40,836 bases of DNA from a virus. Below the pieces are notes generated by a model. The model was given only the letters and a program-made list of their open reading frames with translations, was not told where the DNA came from and ran no database searches. Of the stretch, positions 6,715 to 14,467 are shown piece by piece. The first letter of the stretch is position 1, and each line of letters begins with the position of its first letter. The DNA lies in the IMG/VR virus record IMGVR_UViG_3300032118_000019, positions 1 through 40,836 of that record; one strand, given 5' to 3'. A program made the translations under genes and the position numbers.

Positions 6715-6766
6715 CCGCTGCGCTCCGAAGGGGAGCACGCCGGTTCGATTCCGGCGCAGCGGGCCA
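6715..6766 (+). ncRNA. 52-nt tRNA-like element with CCA end
   Basis: A perfect 7-bp acceptor-like stem pairs 6715-6721 (CCGCTGC) with 6756-6762 (GCAGCGG). It is followed by G6763 and an encoded CCA (6764-6766). A canonical T arm occupies 6739-6755: 5-bp stem GCCGG/CCGGC with loop TTCGATT. Between acceptor and T arm lies only one 5-bp hairpin (GCTCC, loop GAAGG, GGAGC; 6722-6736), and two unpaired bases. There is no D arm and no anticodon arm of normal size, so it is not a decoding tRNA. It fits exactly into the 93-bp intergenic space. It may be a tRNA mimic, a degenerate type-II tRNA keeping its variable arm, or an RNA processing signal. Confidence 0.6.
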
Positions 6767-6782
6767 GGGGAGAAGGTTCCCC
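6767..6782 (+). other. Small hairpin after the tRNA-like element
   Basis: GGGGA (6767-6771) pairs with TCCCC (6778-6782) around a 6-nt loop, starting directly after the CCA. The loop sequence GAAGGT resembles the GAAGG loop of the preceding hairpin. No U-tract follows, so it is not a classical terminator; an AGGA ribosome site for the next gene follows. Confidence 0.45.
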
Positions 6783-6800
6783 GAGAAAGCAGGAATACAG

Positions 6801-7199
6801 ATGGCCAAGGTTTTTGTTTACGGGACTCTGCGAGCGGGCGGTGCGCTGCACGCGCACATGAAGGGCGCGGACCTCGTGTGCTCGGCGGGAGGCGTGCGCG
6901 GGTTCGCGATGTTCGACCTCGGGTTCTACCCGGCGGTGGAGCCCATGCAGACGCCGCACGCGGTGGTCGTGGGCGAGGTGTACGAGGTGGACGCGGCGCT
7001 GCTCGCGCACCTCGACCGGGTGGAGGGCGTGCCGAGCCTCTACTACCGGACGCTCACGGACGTGGTGGTGGGCGGAGGCAGCGACGGTGAGGACACGGTG
7101 GAGGCGTTCATCTACGTGATGCGCGAGGGGCAGGCGCGCGGGGAGCGCGTGCGCGGCGGGGACTGGATGGCGCACACGGCGGGGCGGGTGGCGCTGTGA
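6801..7199 (+). CDS. Gamma-glutamylcyclotransferase-fold protein 1 (GGACT/AIG2-like)
   Basis: A 132-residue protein with the GGCT-like fold. The substrate-loop motif VYGTLR is at 6-11 and the catalytic Glu is E75 in LDRVEGVPSLYYR. Length and motif spacing match gamma-glutamylamine cyclotransferases, which release 5-oxoproline from gamma-glutamyl amines. AGGA precedes the ATG. It is followed by a second GGCT-fold gene with a 4-nt overlap. Its place just after an amino-acid-based DNA modification operon suggests it could process glutamyl-type adducts or precursors, but such genes also occur in phages lacking these pathways. Confidence 0.8.
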   Translation: MAKVFVYGTLRAGGALHAHMKGADLVCSAGGVRGFAMFDLGFYPAVEPMQTPHAVVVGEVYEVDAALLAHLDRVEGVPSLYYRTLTDVVVGGGSDGEDTVEAFIYVMREGQARGERVRGGDWMAHTAGRVAL

Positions 7200-7924
7200 G
7201 CAGCGAGGGCAAGGCGGCGCGGCGACTGGTCGCGCGCGGACCCGCGCCGCTCGCGCGCTCGCTGGTGTTCAGCTTCGGCTCGAACCTCCACGAGCCGCAG
7301 CTTCGAGAGCGATGCCCCGATGCGATGCAGGTCGGTCCCGCGACGCTGCACGGGTTCCGCCTGGCGTTCGTCGGGCACTCCGCGCGATGGGGCGGGGCGG
7401 TGGCGACGGTGCGCTCGACCCCGAAGGCGGAGACGCCGGGGGAACTCGTACTGCTCACGGACGCGGACCTTGCGCGCCTTGACGGGTTCGAGGGAGCGCC
7501 CACGGTCTACAAGCGGACGCGGGTGCAGGTGCAGACACACGCGGCGTCGGGTGCGCGGCGCGAGGTGAGCGCGTGGACGTACGTGCGGGACGGTGAGGAA
7601 GCGGACCCGAGCCTCACCTACGTCTCGCGCATCGCGTGCGGGTACGGGCGGCTCGGCTACGACGACGCACCCATCGTGCGAGCGATCCACGCCGCGAGCA
7701 AGGCGCGGGCGCGGCGCTGGGAGGCGTTCAACGCCGCGGTGGAGCCAGCGCCCCCGGTGGCGCAGGTTGGCGGCGCGCGCCGCAAGCGGGAGCGCATGAG
7801 CGACTACATGGACGAGCTGTTCCCGAACGACGACCGGCGCAGCAACCCCGATGAGCACGGCGCGGACGTGCTCGCGGACCTCTCCGACGTGCCCCCGTCC
7901 TGGTATCGCGGGAGGGCGTCGTGA
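7196..7924 (+). CDS. Gamma-glutamylcyclotransferase-fold protein 2 with C-terminal extension
   Basis: A 242-residue protein starting at GTG 7196 in a GTGA overlap. The GGCT fold covers about 22-180: FSFGSNL (25-31), GFRLAFVGHSARWGGAVATV (53-72) and the predicted catalytic E99 in LDGFEGAPTVYKR. It is more like GGCT proper than its neighbour, so the pair did not arise by a recent duplication. The C-terminal 60 residues carry a basic patch (GARRKRERMSDYMDELF) and an acidic, disordered-looking tail. The predicted reaction is cleavage of a gamma-glutamyl amide; substrate unknown. It is coupled by GTGA to the helix-turn-helix gene. Confidence 0.75.
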   Translation: MSSEGKAARRLVARGPAPLARSLVFSFGSNLHEPQLRERCPDAMQVGPATLHGFRLAFVGHSARWGGAVATVRSTPKAETPGELVLLTDADLARLDGFEGAPTVYKRTRVQVQTHAASGARREVSAWTYVRDGEEADPSLTYVSRIACGYGRLGYDDAPIVRAIHAASKARARRWEAFNAAVEPAPPVAQVGGARRKRERMSDYMDELFPNDDRRSNPDEHGADVLADLSDVPPSWYRGRAS

Positions 7925-8265
7925 AGCGCCGGGTGGAGATCCTGCTCACCGTGCCGGACGACGGCGTGGTGGAGCGGGTGCGCGCGCTCGCGGCGAAGCA
8001 TGGGTGGGCGGTGGTGCAGGTGCACCGGGGGGAGAGCCAGCCGGGGGCGCGACCGATGGCGGAGCTTGCACCGGAGGCGGTGAGCAGGATCGTGGCGCTG
8101 CACGAGGCGGGGGGGCTCACGTACCAGGGCATCGCGGACGTGCTGAACGTGGCGGGCGTGCGGGGGGCCAAGGGCGGGCGGTGGTGGCCCAAGACCGTTG
8201 CCGCGGCGCTCCGGCAGGCGCGGGCGGCGGGGTTCCCGCAAGGGGCGGGGCGCAAGCCCGCCTAG
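7921..8265 (+). CDS. Small helix-turn-helix protein; small-terminase candidate
   Basis: A 114-residue protein starting at the coupled GTG. Residues 66-98 (LTYQGIADVLNVAGVRGAKG plus RWWPKTVAAAL) resemble the DNA-binding helices of the recombinase domain of large serine recombinases, but there is no catalytic domain. The N-terminal 40 residues look like a small alpha/beta unit. It lies directly upstream of the large terminase and of two GC-rich direct repeats, the usual place of a small terminase, and no other small terminase is seen. TerS function is inferred from position only; a transcription regulator is equally possible. Confidence 0.6.
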   Translation: MKRRVEILLTVPDDGVVERVRALAAKHGWAVVQVHRGESQPGARPMAELAPEAVSRIVALHEAGGLTYQGIADVLNVAGVRGAKGGRWWPKTVAAALRQARAAGFPQGAGRKPA

Positions 8266-8268
8266 CTG

Positions 8269-8305
8269 CCCCCCTGGCGCGCCGGGGGGTTCCCTGGCGC
8301 GCCAG
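8269..8305. repeat. Paired direct repeats and palindromes upstream of terL
   Basis: CCCTGGCGCGCC occurs at 8272-8283 and 8292-8303, exactly 20 bp apart, so both copies face the same side of the helix. The first copy sits inside a palindrome (six C, T, GGCGCGCC, six G; 8269-8289). The second forms the perfect 12-bp palindrome CTGGCGCGCCAG (8294-8305). This looks like a dimeric protein binding site, either an operator over the terL promoter or a packaging recognition site. Confidence 0.6.
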
Positions 8306-8318
8306 CGGGGGCTATCCT
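8290..8318 (+). promoter_or_regulatory. Candidate leaderless promoter of terL
   Basis: TATCCT at 8313-8318 lies 6 nt before the ATG at 8325, with TTCCCT at 8290-8295 spaced 17 bp upstream. No Shine-Dalgarno sequence is present. The -35 region overlaps the second direct repeat, so a protein bound there would block transcription. Confidence 0.4.
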
Positions 8319-8324
8319 CCGCCG

Positions 8325-9932
8325 ATGAGCGCGGCAGAGGACATCGACCTCGCGCACGCCGCGGTGCTCTGGCAGGCGGAGCAGGCGCGCGAGGACTCGA
8401 AGAAGTTCTTCGAGTTCGTCATGCGACGCGAGCACGACGGCGCGCTGGTGGACTGCGCGCCGCACCAACGCGCGCTGCTCGACTTCGTGGAGGCGCACCC
8501 GATGTGCGTCATCAGGATGCCGGTCGGGACGAGCAAGACGTTCTGCATGGCGGCGATCACGCTGCGACTGCTCGGGCGTGACCTGTCCTCCCGCGGTGCC
8601 ATCGTGAGCGCGACGCAGGGGCAGGCGATGAAGCCGCTCTCGCTGGTGCGCGACACCATCGAGACGAGCGACGCGCTGCACATGGTGTTCCCGGCGCTGC
8701 GGCGGAGCAGGCGCAAGACGGACTCGTGGACCATCAGCGAGATCACGGTGGACCGCCCGCCAGGTATCCGCGACCCGTCGCTCATCGCGGTGGGCATCGA
8801 CGGCGCGCTCTCCGGTGCGCGCCTCTCGTGGGTGGTGGTGGACGACATCCTCGACCGCGAGAACACGGCGACGCCCGCGGGCTTGCAGAAGGTCCACGAG
8901 TGGTTCGACTCCACGGTGCTCTCGCGCATCGACCCAGAGGGCGGGCGCGTCGTCGTGACGAACACGCCGTGGAACCCAGACGACTTGACGTACCGCCTGG
9001 AGGCTGCGGGGTGGCCGACGCTGACGATGGACGTGACGGGCAACCTGCGCATCACGAACGCGCCGGACTTCGACTCCAACGACATCGTGCCGAGCGCGCG
9101 CGAGGGGGAGGTGTACCGACTGGCGACGCACGCGGAGCCGCGCAACGAGCGCGAGGAAGTGAGCGACGAGACGGTGCCGCTTTGGCCGGAGCGATACTCG
9201 TGGGAGCAAATCGAGTCGCTGCGCAGCAAGCATCTCCCGCACCGCTTCAATCAACTCTACCTCTGCATCTGTCGCGCTGACGACACGGCGCGGTGCAAGG
9301 CGGACTGGATAGATCGATGCAAGGCGCAGGGGCGCGGCACCACGTTGCAGAGCGAGTACCTTGGGGGCAACACGACGTTCACCGGAGTGGACCTCGCGGT
9401 GGGCAAGGGGGCGAGCTACGACGCGACGGCGTTCTTCACGTTCGAGCATCTGCCGGACGGCAAGCGGAAGATCATCGACGTGGAGTTCGGGCAGTGGGAC
9501 GCGCCCACCATCGTCTCGAAGCTCATCGACAAGGCGCAGCGATACAAGAGCATCGTGCGCGTGGAGAACAACGCGGCGCAGGACTACATCAGGCAGTTCG
9601 CTCGCGCGCAGAACGCGAGCATCCCGATCCGCGCGCACGCGACGGGGCGGGGCAAGGCTCACCCGGAGTACGGGGTGGAGGGGCTGTTCATCGAGCTACA
9701 GAACGCGGCGTGGATCATCCCGTGCGACATCCACGGGCGGTGTCATCCCGCGGTGCAGCAGTGGGTGGACGACTGCCTCTACTACCAGCCGGACGCGCAC
9801 ACGGGCGACGTGCTGATGGCGGCGTACCTCGCGCGGGAGCAGGCGCGGGAGTTCGGCATGATGAGCGGCGTGACGACCATCGGCGCGGTGAACCACGCGG
9901 CGGGGCTGGCCACGTCGTTGCTGACACGGTAG
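8325..9932 (+). CDS. terL: Terminase large subunit
   Basis: A 535-residue DNA packaging motor. The ATPase half has an atypical Walker A, RMPVGTSKT (64-72), Walker B VVVDDILD (170-177) and a coupling-motif segment VVVTNTPW (209-216). The RNase H-like nuclease half begins with FTGVDLAVGKGASYDATAFF, continues with VENNAAQDYIRQFA and ends with HTGDVLMAAYLA, giving the expected acidic triad. Length is normal for the family. I chose ATG 8325 because upstream codons in this frame lie inside the preceding gene and the repeats; TATCCT at -12 to -7 suggests a leaderless message. Portal and MuF genes follow, as in many tailed phages. Confidence 0.93.
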   Translation: MSAAEDIDLAHAAVLWQAEQAREDSKKFFEFVMRREHDGALVDCAPHQRALLDFVEAHPMCVIRMPVGTSKTFCMAAITLRLLGRDLSSRGAIVSATQGQAMKPLSLVRDTIETSDALHMVFPALRRSRRKTDSWTISEITVDRPPGIRDPSLIAVGIDGALSGARLSWVVVDDILDRENTATPAGLQKVHEWFDSTVLSRIDPEGGRVVVTNTPWNPDDLTYRLEAAGWPTLTMDVTGNLRITNAPDFDSNDIVPSAREGEVYRLATHAEPRNEREEVSDETVPLWPERYSWEQIESLRSKHLPHRFNQLYLCICRADDTARCKADWIDRCKAQGRGTTLQSEYLGGNTTFTGVDLAVGKGASYDATAFFTFEHLPDGKRKIIDVEFGQWDAPTIVSKLIDKAQRYKSIVRVENNAAQDYIRQFARAQNASIPIRAHATGRGKAHPEYGVEGLFIELQNAAWIIPCDIHGRCHPAVQQWVDDCLYYQPDAHTGDVLMAAYLAREQAREFGMMSGVTTIGAVNHAAGLATSLLTR

Positions 9933-9952
9933 GCTGCGCGCGGAGGTGCCCG

Positions 9953-10489
9953 ATGAACTCAGTTGTGATTTTCGATCCCCACGGCGTCGAACCCGAAGGG
10001 GAGATCCTGACCGCGCAACGTCTCGCGGTCGCGCGCTCACACGGCGTGGTCGCGCTCCCGGTAGACGTGGACATGATGCGCGCCACGGCGCTCGGTGGGT
10101 ACGCGAAGCGTTCGTATGGCAAGGGCTGGCGCTTCGATGCGCTCCGCGCGGGACGCGGGTGCCCGCTGGTGCTCTACGCCGCGGCGGCGCACCAGACGCT
10201 CCACTGGGCGGTGCGCCTAGTCGCCGATGGACCCGAGCGGCATGGGCAGCTTCGTGTTGCGGTGGACACCGGGCAGCTCGGCGTGAACGCATCGGGGTTG
10301 AGCCCGGTGACGCCCCCGATCTTGCCAGCTGACCTCGGCGAACCCGATGCGGGCGGAGGGTGGACGTGCATCGGGCACGGCACGCTCTCGCTCCGCGACG
10401 ACTCACTGGCGGGCTTCATGCTGTACGGCACGCTCACCGGGGTTCGAGTCGCGTGGTGGGCCGTCTCGCAGGGGAGCGCGGAGCAGTGA
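9953..10489 (+). CDS. Hypothetical protein, 178 aa
   Basis: A protein of unknown function between terminase and portal. The ATG follows a GGAGG site (9942-9946) and a TAGGCT box at 9930-9935. Hydrophobic and beta-rich segments alternate (VVIFDPHGVEPEGEIL; GCPLVLYAAAAHQTLHWAVR; FMLYGTLTGVRVAWWAV) with no clear membrane topology. No enzyme motif is recognised. The stop overlaps the next GTG by 4 nt. Confidence 0.65.
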   Translation: MNSVVIFDPHGVEPEGEILTAQRLAVARSHGVVALPVDVDMMRATALGGYAKRSYGKGWRFDALRAGRGCPLVLYAAAAHQTLHWAVRLVADGPERHGQLRVAVDTGQLGVNASGLSPVTPPILPADLGEPDAGGGWTCIGHGTLSLRDDSLAGFMLYGTLTGVRVAWWAVSQGSAEQ

Positions 10490-10710
10490 CGCAGAAGCAG
10501 ATGTTCGCGGAGTGCGTCGCGCTCGCGCCAGACTTCCGGCTCGGGCTCGCGTTCGTGGTGCTCGGGCGCTCCCTCGTCTGGTACGGAACGCCCCGCGCAA
10601 CGGGCGTAGCCTTGACGGCTGGCGTGCAATTCCCGGCAGACAACCCCGCGGAGCCGCTGCTCGACTTCCTGCTTCAGCAGGCACTCGTCACGCTGACTCA
10701 AGCGGTGTAG
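10486..10710 (+). CDS. Hypothetical protein, 74 aa
   Basis: A small protein starting at GTG 10486 inside a GTGA overlap, so coupled to the preceding gene. Its central FRLGLAFVVLGRSLVWYG could be a short hydrophobic helix or strand pair. The end is helical (EPLLDFLLQQALVTLTQAV). Length and codon use look genuine; no family is recognised. Confidence 0.55.
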   Translation: MTQKQMFAECVALAPDFRLGLAFVVLGRSLVWYGTPRATGVALTAGVQFPADNPAEPLLDFLLQQALVTLTQAV

Positions 10711-10722
10711 GCTGACGGCGCG

Positions 10723-11025
10723 ATGCGCAACCTCATCGATTCGCTCGTCCACAACGTACTCATCCATCCGTTGCTGTTCGTGCGCGACGTGGCGGAGCGG
10801 GCGGGCTTCATCGGCGTCGCGTTGCTGCTCTCGCGAGTACACGACGAGCACTGGGCGTGGGGGGAGTCAGAACACGAGTTATCACCGCCACCGCAGTACC
10901 CGTGGACCGCGGAGGCGGAGGCGATGGTGTACCGGGGACGCAAGGCGCGCCCGACGCCCGCGGAGGCGTCGCCGCTGACCGGCAGCGCCGCTGACCGGAT
11001 GCAGCGCGCACGCGGGGCTCACTGA
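10723..11025 (+). CDS. Hypothetical protein, 100 aa, possible membrane segment
   Basis: A 100-residue protein of unknown function. TAGGCT at 10708-10713 lies 9 nt before the ATG and there is no Shine-Dalgarno sequence, suggesting leaderless expression. The N-terminal 40 residues (SLVHNVLIHPLLFVRDVAER, then AGFIGVALLLSRVHDEHW) are moderately hydrophobic and could be membrane-associated. The C-terminal half is polar. The stop overlaps the portal ATG by one base (TGATG), so it may help set portal translation. Confidence 0.6.
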   Translation: MRNLIDSLVHNVLIHPLLFVRDVAERAGFIGVALLLSRVHDEHWAWGESEHELSPPPQYPWTAEAEAMVYRGRKARPTPAEASPLTGSAADRMQRARGAH

Positions 11026-13133
11026 TGGTCGCGCAGGTCATCCGGCTGACGGACAGGAGTATCGCGCTCGCGTCCAGCTTCGGCGTGGACGAGACGACGC
11101 TTGGCCCCCCGTTCCGCTCGAACGCGCTGCTCACGTCGGAGCGATACCGGCTGCTCGACCGGCGCAGCTCGTACTACTCGTGCACGCACCACGACTGGAA
11201 GCAGTACGACTTCGACGCGCGCTCCATCCCGGTGGGGAACCCGTTGCTGGGTCAGCCGCTCATGGCGAGCGAACCCGCGAACTGGTACGTGCCGCTCCGC
11301 TGGCGACGCCCGAGCGCGCCGTACCGTCTCGCGCGCGTGATCGTCGATTCGTTCACGAACCTCATCCTCGGCTACCAGCGGTGGCCAACGATCCGGTGCG
11401 CGGAGGACTCGGAGACCGAAGCGTTTGTGCGCGCGCTCGTGGACGCGACGCGGCTGCGCACGGTGCTCATTCGAGCGCGCTCCATCTGCGGGAGCGCGGG
11501 CACGGTGGGCATCTCGTGGGGCATCACGCGCGGGACGCCTCGCGTGCAGGTGCATCACCCGCGGACGCTGTACGTGCATCGGTGGGCGGACCGTGAGCGA
11601 TTGATTCCCGCGCACGTCACGGAGATTTACAAGTTCCCTCGCGACGAGTGGGACGTCGAGAAGAAGCTGTTTCTGCGGAACTGGTATTGGTTCCGACGCG
11701 ACTGGACGGAGACGAGTGACGTGGCGTTCCACGAGGTGCGCGCGGACCTTGCGGCGGAACCGTCGTGGGTCGTTGACGAGGAACTTAGCTACAAGCACGA
11801 CGACGGTTTCGCGCACTTCGTGTGGTGGCCGAACCTCCCGAGCGACACGGACGACATTGACGGCGTGCCGGACTACGAGGGGCTGTACGAGAACTTCGAG
11901 GCGCTGGACTTGCTGAACAGCACGCTCGTCCGGGGCACGACGCTGAACCTGGACCCGACGCTCATCCTCAAGCTCGACCCGGAGATTGTGGCGCGCACGG
12001 GCGTGAAGAAGGGCAGCGACAACTCGCTGGTGGTCGGGCAGAGCGGCGACGCGCACTACATGGAGCTTCAAGGCACGAGCGTGCAGGTGGGCACGTCGTT
12101 GTTCACAAAGATGCGCGAGGCGGCGCTGGAGGTCGCGCAGTGCGTGGTGCCGGACCCGAATCAGATCGGAGCCGCGGGCACGTCGTCCGTCGCGCTCAAG
12201 GTCATCTACGCGCCGATGCTCGGGAAGGCGGACGTGCTGCGCGGGCAGGCGGAGCAGGCGCTCCACGACCTGCTCATGCAGATGGTGACGAGCGCGCGCA
12301 AGGCGATGGACGCGGTGCCGCTCGTGGTGGTGAAGGAGGACGGCAGCGAGGAAGAATCGGTACCGTCCCTGAACCTTCCGCCGCGCATCGTGACGGAGGA
12401 CGTGCTGGACCCGGACACGGGGGAGCCCACGGGGGAGCGGCGCGAGACGGTGGTGGAACTCAAGCCGGGGCGCGGCGAGACGCTGCGCTTCGATTGGGGC
12501 GACTACTTCCTGCCCACGGCGCAGGACCAGCAACAGACGGCGGCGACGCTCACGCAGCTTGTCGCGGGCACGCTGCTCTCGCAGGAGAGCGGCGCGGACT
12601 TGGCGAGCCGCATCGTGCGCATCGACCCGCGCGCGGATTGGGATCGCATCGCCTCGGAGAAGAAGGCGAAGGACGCGGCGCAGGCTGCGATGATGGGCGG
12701 CGACATGGGCGGCGCGGTGGACGCGGTGGACGAGCTACCGCCAGGCGCGTCGGAAGGCGAGGCACCTGCGGAGGGCGAGGCGGCACCGGCTGCGGCGGCA
12801 CCGGAGCAGACGACCCCCGCGGTGGGCGACAGCATCGGGAACTTCACGCTCGGCGTGTCGGACCTGGCGAGCATCGTCACGGTCAACGAGGGGCGCGCTA
12901 CCAGCGGGCTCGGGGCGCTGCTCACCCCGGCTGGCCAGATCGACCCGGACGGCTACCTGACCATCGCGGAGTTCGGCGCGAAGCGGAAGGCGGACGCGGA
13001 CGCGCGCGCGAAGATCGCGGTGGACGACGCGAAGGCGGACAACGAGGCGGCAGCGGCGGGACCGGATGCGGCTGGCGCACCGCCCGTGAATCAGTACGGG
13101 ACGCCCGATGGCCAACCGCCTTTCACCGGCTGA
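11025..13133 (+). CDS. Portal protein
   Basis: A 702-residue protein placed between terminase and MuF-like gene, the standard portal position. Residues 85-170 (WRRPSAPYRLARVIVDSFTN..., SICGSAGTVGISWG) and the central stem-like region match the pattern of portal proteins of contractile and siphoviral phages. The crown-side end (about 560-700) is Ala/Glu/Pro-rich and probably flexible. Portals form the dodecameric DNA gate at one capsid vertex. The family is assigned from length, composition, and synteny, not from a diagnostic motif. The last 26 nt overlap the next gene. Confidence 0.8.
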   Translation: MVAQVIRLTDRSIALASSFGVDETTLGPPFRSNALLTSERYRLLDRRSSYYSCTHHDWKQYDFDARSIPVGNPLLGQPLMASEPANWYVPLRWRRPSAPYRLARVIVDSFTNLILGYQRWPTIRCAEDSETEAFVRALVDATRLRTVLIRARSICGSAGTVGISWGITRGTPRVQVHHPRTLYVHRWADRERLIPAHVTEIYKFPRDEWDVEKKLFLRNWYWFRRDWTETSDVAFHEVRADLAAEPSWVVDEELSYKHDDGFAHFVWWPNLPSDTDDIDGVPDYEGLYENFEALDLLNSTLVRGTTLNLDPTLILKLDPEIVARTGVKKGSDNSLVVGQSGDAHYMELQGTSVQVGTSLFTKMREAALEVAQCVVPDPNQIGAAGTSSVALKVIYAPMLGKADVLRGQAEQALHDLLMQMVTSARKAMDAVPLVVVKEDGSEEESVPSLNLPPRIVTEDVLDPDTGEPTGERRETVVELKPGRGETLRFDWGDYFLPTAQDQQQTAATLTQLVAGTLLSQESGADLASRIVRIDPRADWDRIASEKKAKDAAQAAMMGGDMGGAVDAVDELPPGASEGEAPAEGEAAPAAAAPEQTTPAVGDSIGNFTLGVSDLASIVTVNEGRATSGLGALLTPAGQIDPDGYLTIAEFGAKRKADADARAKIAVDDAKADNEAAAAGPDAAGAPPVNQYGTPDGQPPFTG

Positions 13134-14166
13134 TGTACTGCGGCTGAACCGGCAGCAAGCGCGGGCGCTCGCGGAGCGGGTGGGGACGGCTCCGATCCGC
13201 GCGCTGCTCACCGACGCGCACAACGACCTCCGCAAGCGCATCGACGCCGCTACCCGAGGCTTCGACCCGGCGACGCCCACGGGGCTGCGGGAGATGCGGG
13301 TGACGCTGGCGCAGGTGGAGGACGTGACGCGCTCGCTGGCGAAGGACTTGGGGACGACGACGGCGCGCGCGGCGAAGCAGGTGGCGGAGGTGAGCGTGAG
13401 TGGGATGACGCGCTACCTGAGCGACGCGCAGAGGGCGTACGGGAGCAAGGCGCGCCCGCTGGCGCTGCGCGAGGGGGCGATGCTGCGGCGGGCGGTGCAG
13501 GGGGCGGAGAGCACGGTGCTGCGGCGGCTGGCGACGACGGAGAAGGCGCGGGAGGCGGAGCAGGAGGAAGGCGGGGAGGCACCCGACACCGCGCCGCGCA
13601 TCTCGCTGGACCGAGAGACGAGCGTGCTGTCCCGGTACTCCGTCGCCACCATCGGGGAGTTCGAGACGCAGCTATCGACGGCGGTGGCGGTGGGCAAGCC
13701 GTGGCTCGCCACGCGGGAGGCGCTGATTCAGCAGAGCCCGTTCCTGCAAGGCGCTCCGGTGTCGTGGGCGGAGCGCATCGCGCGGACGGAGACGATGGGG
13801 GCGTACAACCGGGCGGGGTGGGAGGGCATCCGAGCGGCGGACGACGACCTCGGGGACATGGTGAAGATCCTGTGCGCGAGCTTCGACGCGCGGACGGGGT
13901 GGGACTCGTACCAGGTGCACGGACAGATCCGGTTGCCGGACGAGGCGTTCGAGTGGGCGGGCGGGCTGTACCAGCACCCGCCGAACCGGCCGAACGATCG
14001 CGAGGTGGTGGTGCCGCACCGGAAGTCGTGGTCCATCCCTCCCGAGCTAGCGTGGCGCGGGGACGGGGAGGTGATGGCGGCGTGGCTGCGGGACCGGAGG
14101 AAGGGCGCACCGCCTGCTCGCCCCGACATGACCACGGTGCCACTCGACCAGTTCGGCAAGGGCTGA
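13108..14166 (+). CDS. MuF-like minor head protein
   Basis: A 352-residue protein overlapping the portal gene by 26 nt. The N-terminal half is helical and Arg/Ala-rich. The C-terminal part carries the MuF/SPP1 gp7 pattern: WAERIARTETMGAYNRAGWE (about 220-240) followed by CASFDARTGWDSYQVHGQIR and HPPNRPNDREVVVPHR. MuF proteins are minor capsid components packaged with DNA and bound near the portal. The usual short H..DG segment is changed to YQVHGQIRLPDEAFEWAGG, so any enzymatic version of the fold is doubtful. Confidence 0.8.
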   Translation: MANRLSPADVLRLNRQQARALAERVGTAPIRALLTDAHNDLRKRIDAATRGFDPATPTGLREMRVTLAQVEDVTRSLAKDLGTTTARAAKQVAEVSVSGMTRYLSDAQRAYGSKARPLALREGAMLRRAVQGAESTVLRRLATTEKAREAEQEEGGEAPDTAPRISLDRETSVLSRYSVATIGEFETQLSTAVAVGKPWLATREALIQQSPFLQGAPVSWAERIARTETMGAYNRAGWEGIRAADDDLGDMVKILCASFDARTGWDSYQVHGQIRLPDEAFEWAGGLYQHPPNRPNDREVVVPHRKSWSIPPELAWRGDGEVMAAWLRDRRKGAPPARPDMTTVPLDQFGKG

Positions 14167-14172
14167 TAACAT
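14144..14172 (+). promoter_or_regulatory. Candidate leaderless promoter
   Basis: TCGACC (14144-14149) and TAACAT (14167-14172) are spaced 17 bp, and the -10 ends 7 nt before the ATG at 14180. TGATAACAT belongs to a recurring TGATANNNT motif. No Shine-Dalgarno sequence precedes the gene. Confidence 0.4.
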
Positions 14173-14179
14173 CCCGCCC

Positions 14180-14464
14180 ATGTCTCGACCGGCAGAGAGT
14201 GTAGACGCCCCGCGAACGTCGCTCCATCTCGTCCAGAGCGAGTTCCGCGAACTCAAGCGCCCGACGACCGGAGTGCTACGCGGCGAAGGTCGCGCGGTCG
14301 CGGTCGCCAAGTTCCGCGAGCTAGCGCGGCGCATCGAGTCGGGGGAACTCGACGGTGCGCGGGTGCAGTGGCGTCAGGTCACTGAGGGGAACCCGGATGG
14401 GATCGAAGTCGTCGAACTCACCGACACCACCGTCCAGCTGATCGCGTACAGCATCGAGGCTTGA
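14180..14464 (+). CDS. Hypothetical protein, 94 aa
   Basis: A 94-residue protein of unknown role, first gene of the long accessory structural region. Residues 15-55 are helical and basic; residues 60-94 (VQWRQVTEGNPDGIEVVELT...) are beta-like. The start is supported by a TANNNT box 7 nt upstream instead of a ribosome site. It ends 3 nt before the next ATG. Confidence 0.6.
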   Translation: MSRPAESVDAPRTSLHLVQSEFRELKRPTTGVLRGEGRAVAVAKFRELARRIESGELDGARVQWRQVTEGNPDGIEVVELTDTTVQLIAYSIEA

Positions 14465-14467
14465 ACC

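Noticed and set aside
6715-6766. A complete decoding tRNA gene
   Set aside because: The acceptor and T arm are perfect but the element is 52 nt, with room for only one short hairpin; no anticodon arm can be drawn.
6715-6766. Phage attachment site (attP) derived from a host tRNA 3' end
   Set aside because: No integrase is visible, and the retained complementary 5' acceptor strand is not expected in an attP core. Not fully excluded because the rest of the genome is unseen.
7921-8265. Serine recombinase
   Set aside because: Only the C-terminal DNA-binding-like helices are present; no catalytic Ser domain is encoded in the 114 residues or in front of it.
8262-9662. Minus-strand frame of 466 codons opposite terL
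   Set aside because: Antisense to a terminase with intact motifs; Arg/His/Leu-rich translation without domains.
11019-12533. Minus-strand frame of 504 codons opposite the portal gene
   Set aside because: It lies entirely antisense to a clear portal gene, its translation is Arg/His/Val-rich low complexity, and no ribosome site precedes it. In GC-rich DNA such mirror frames stay open by codon bias.
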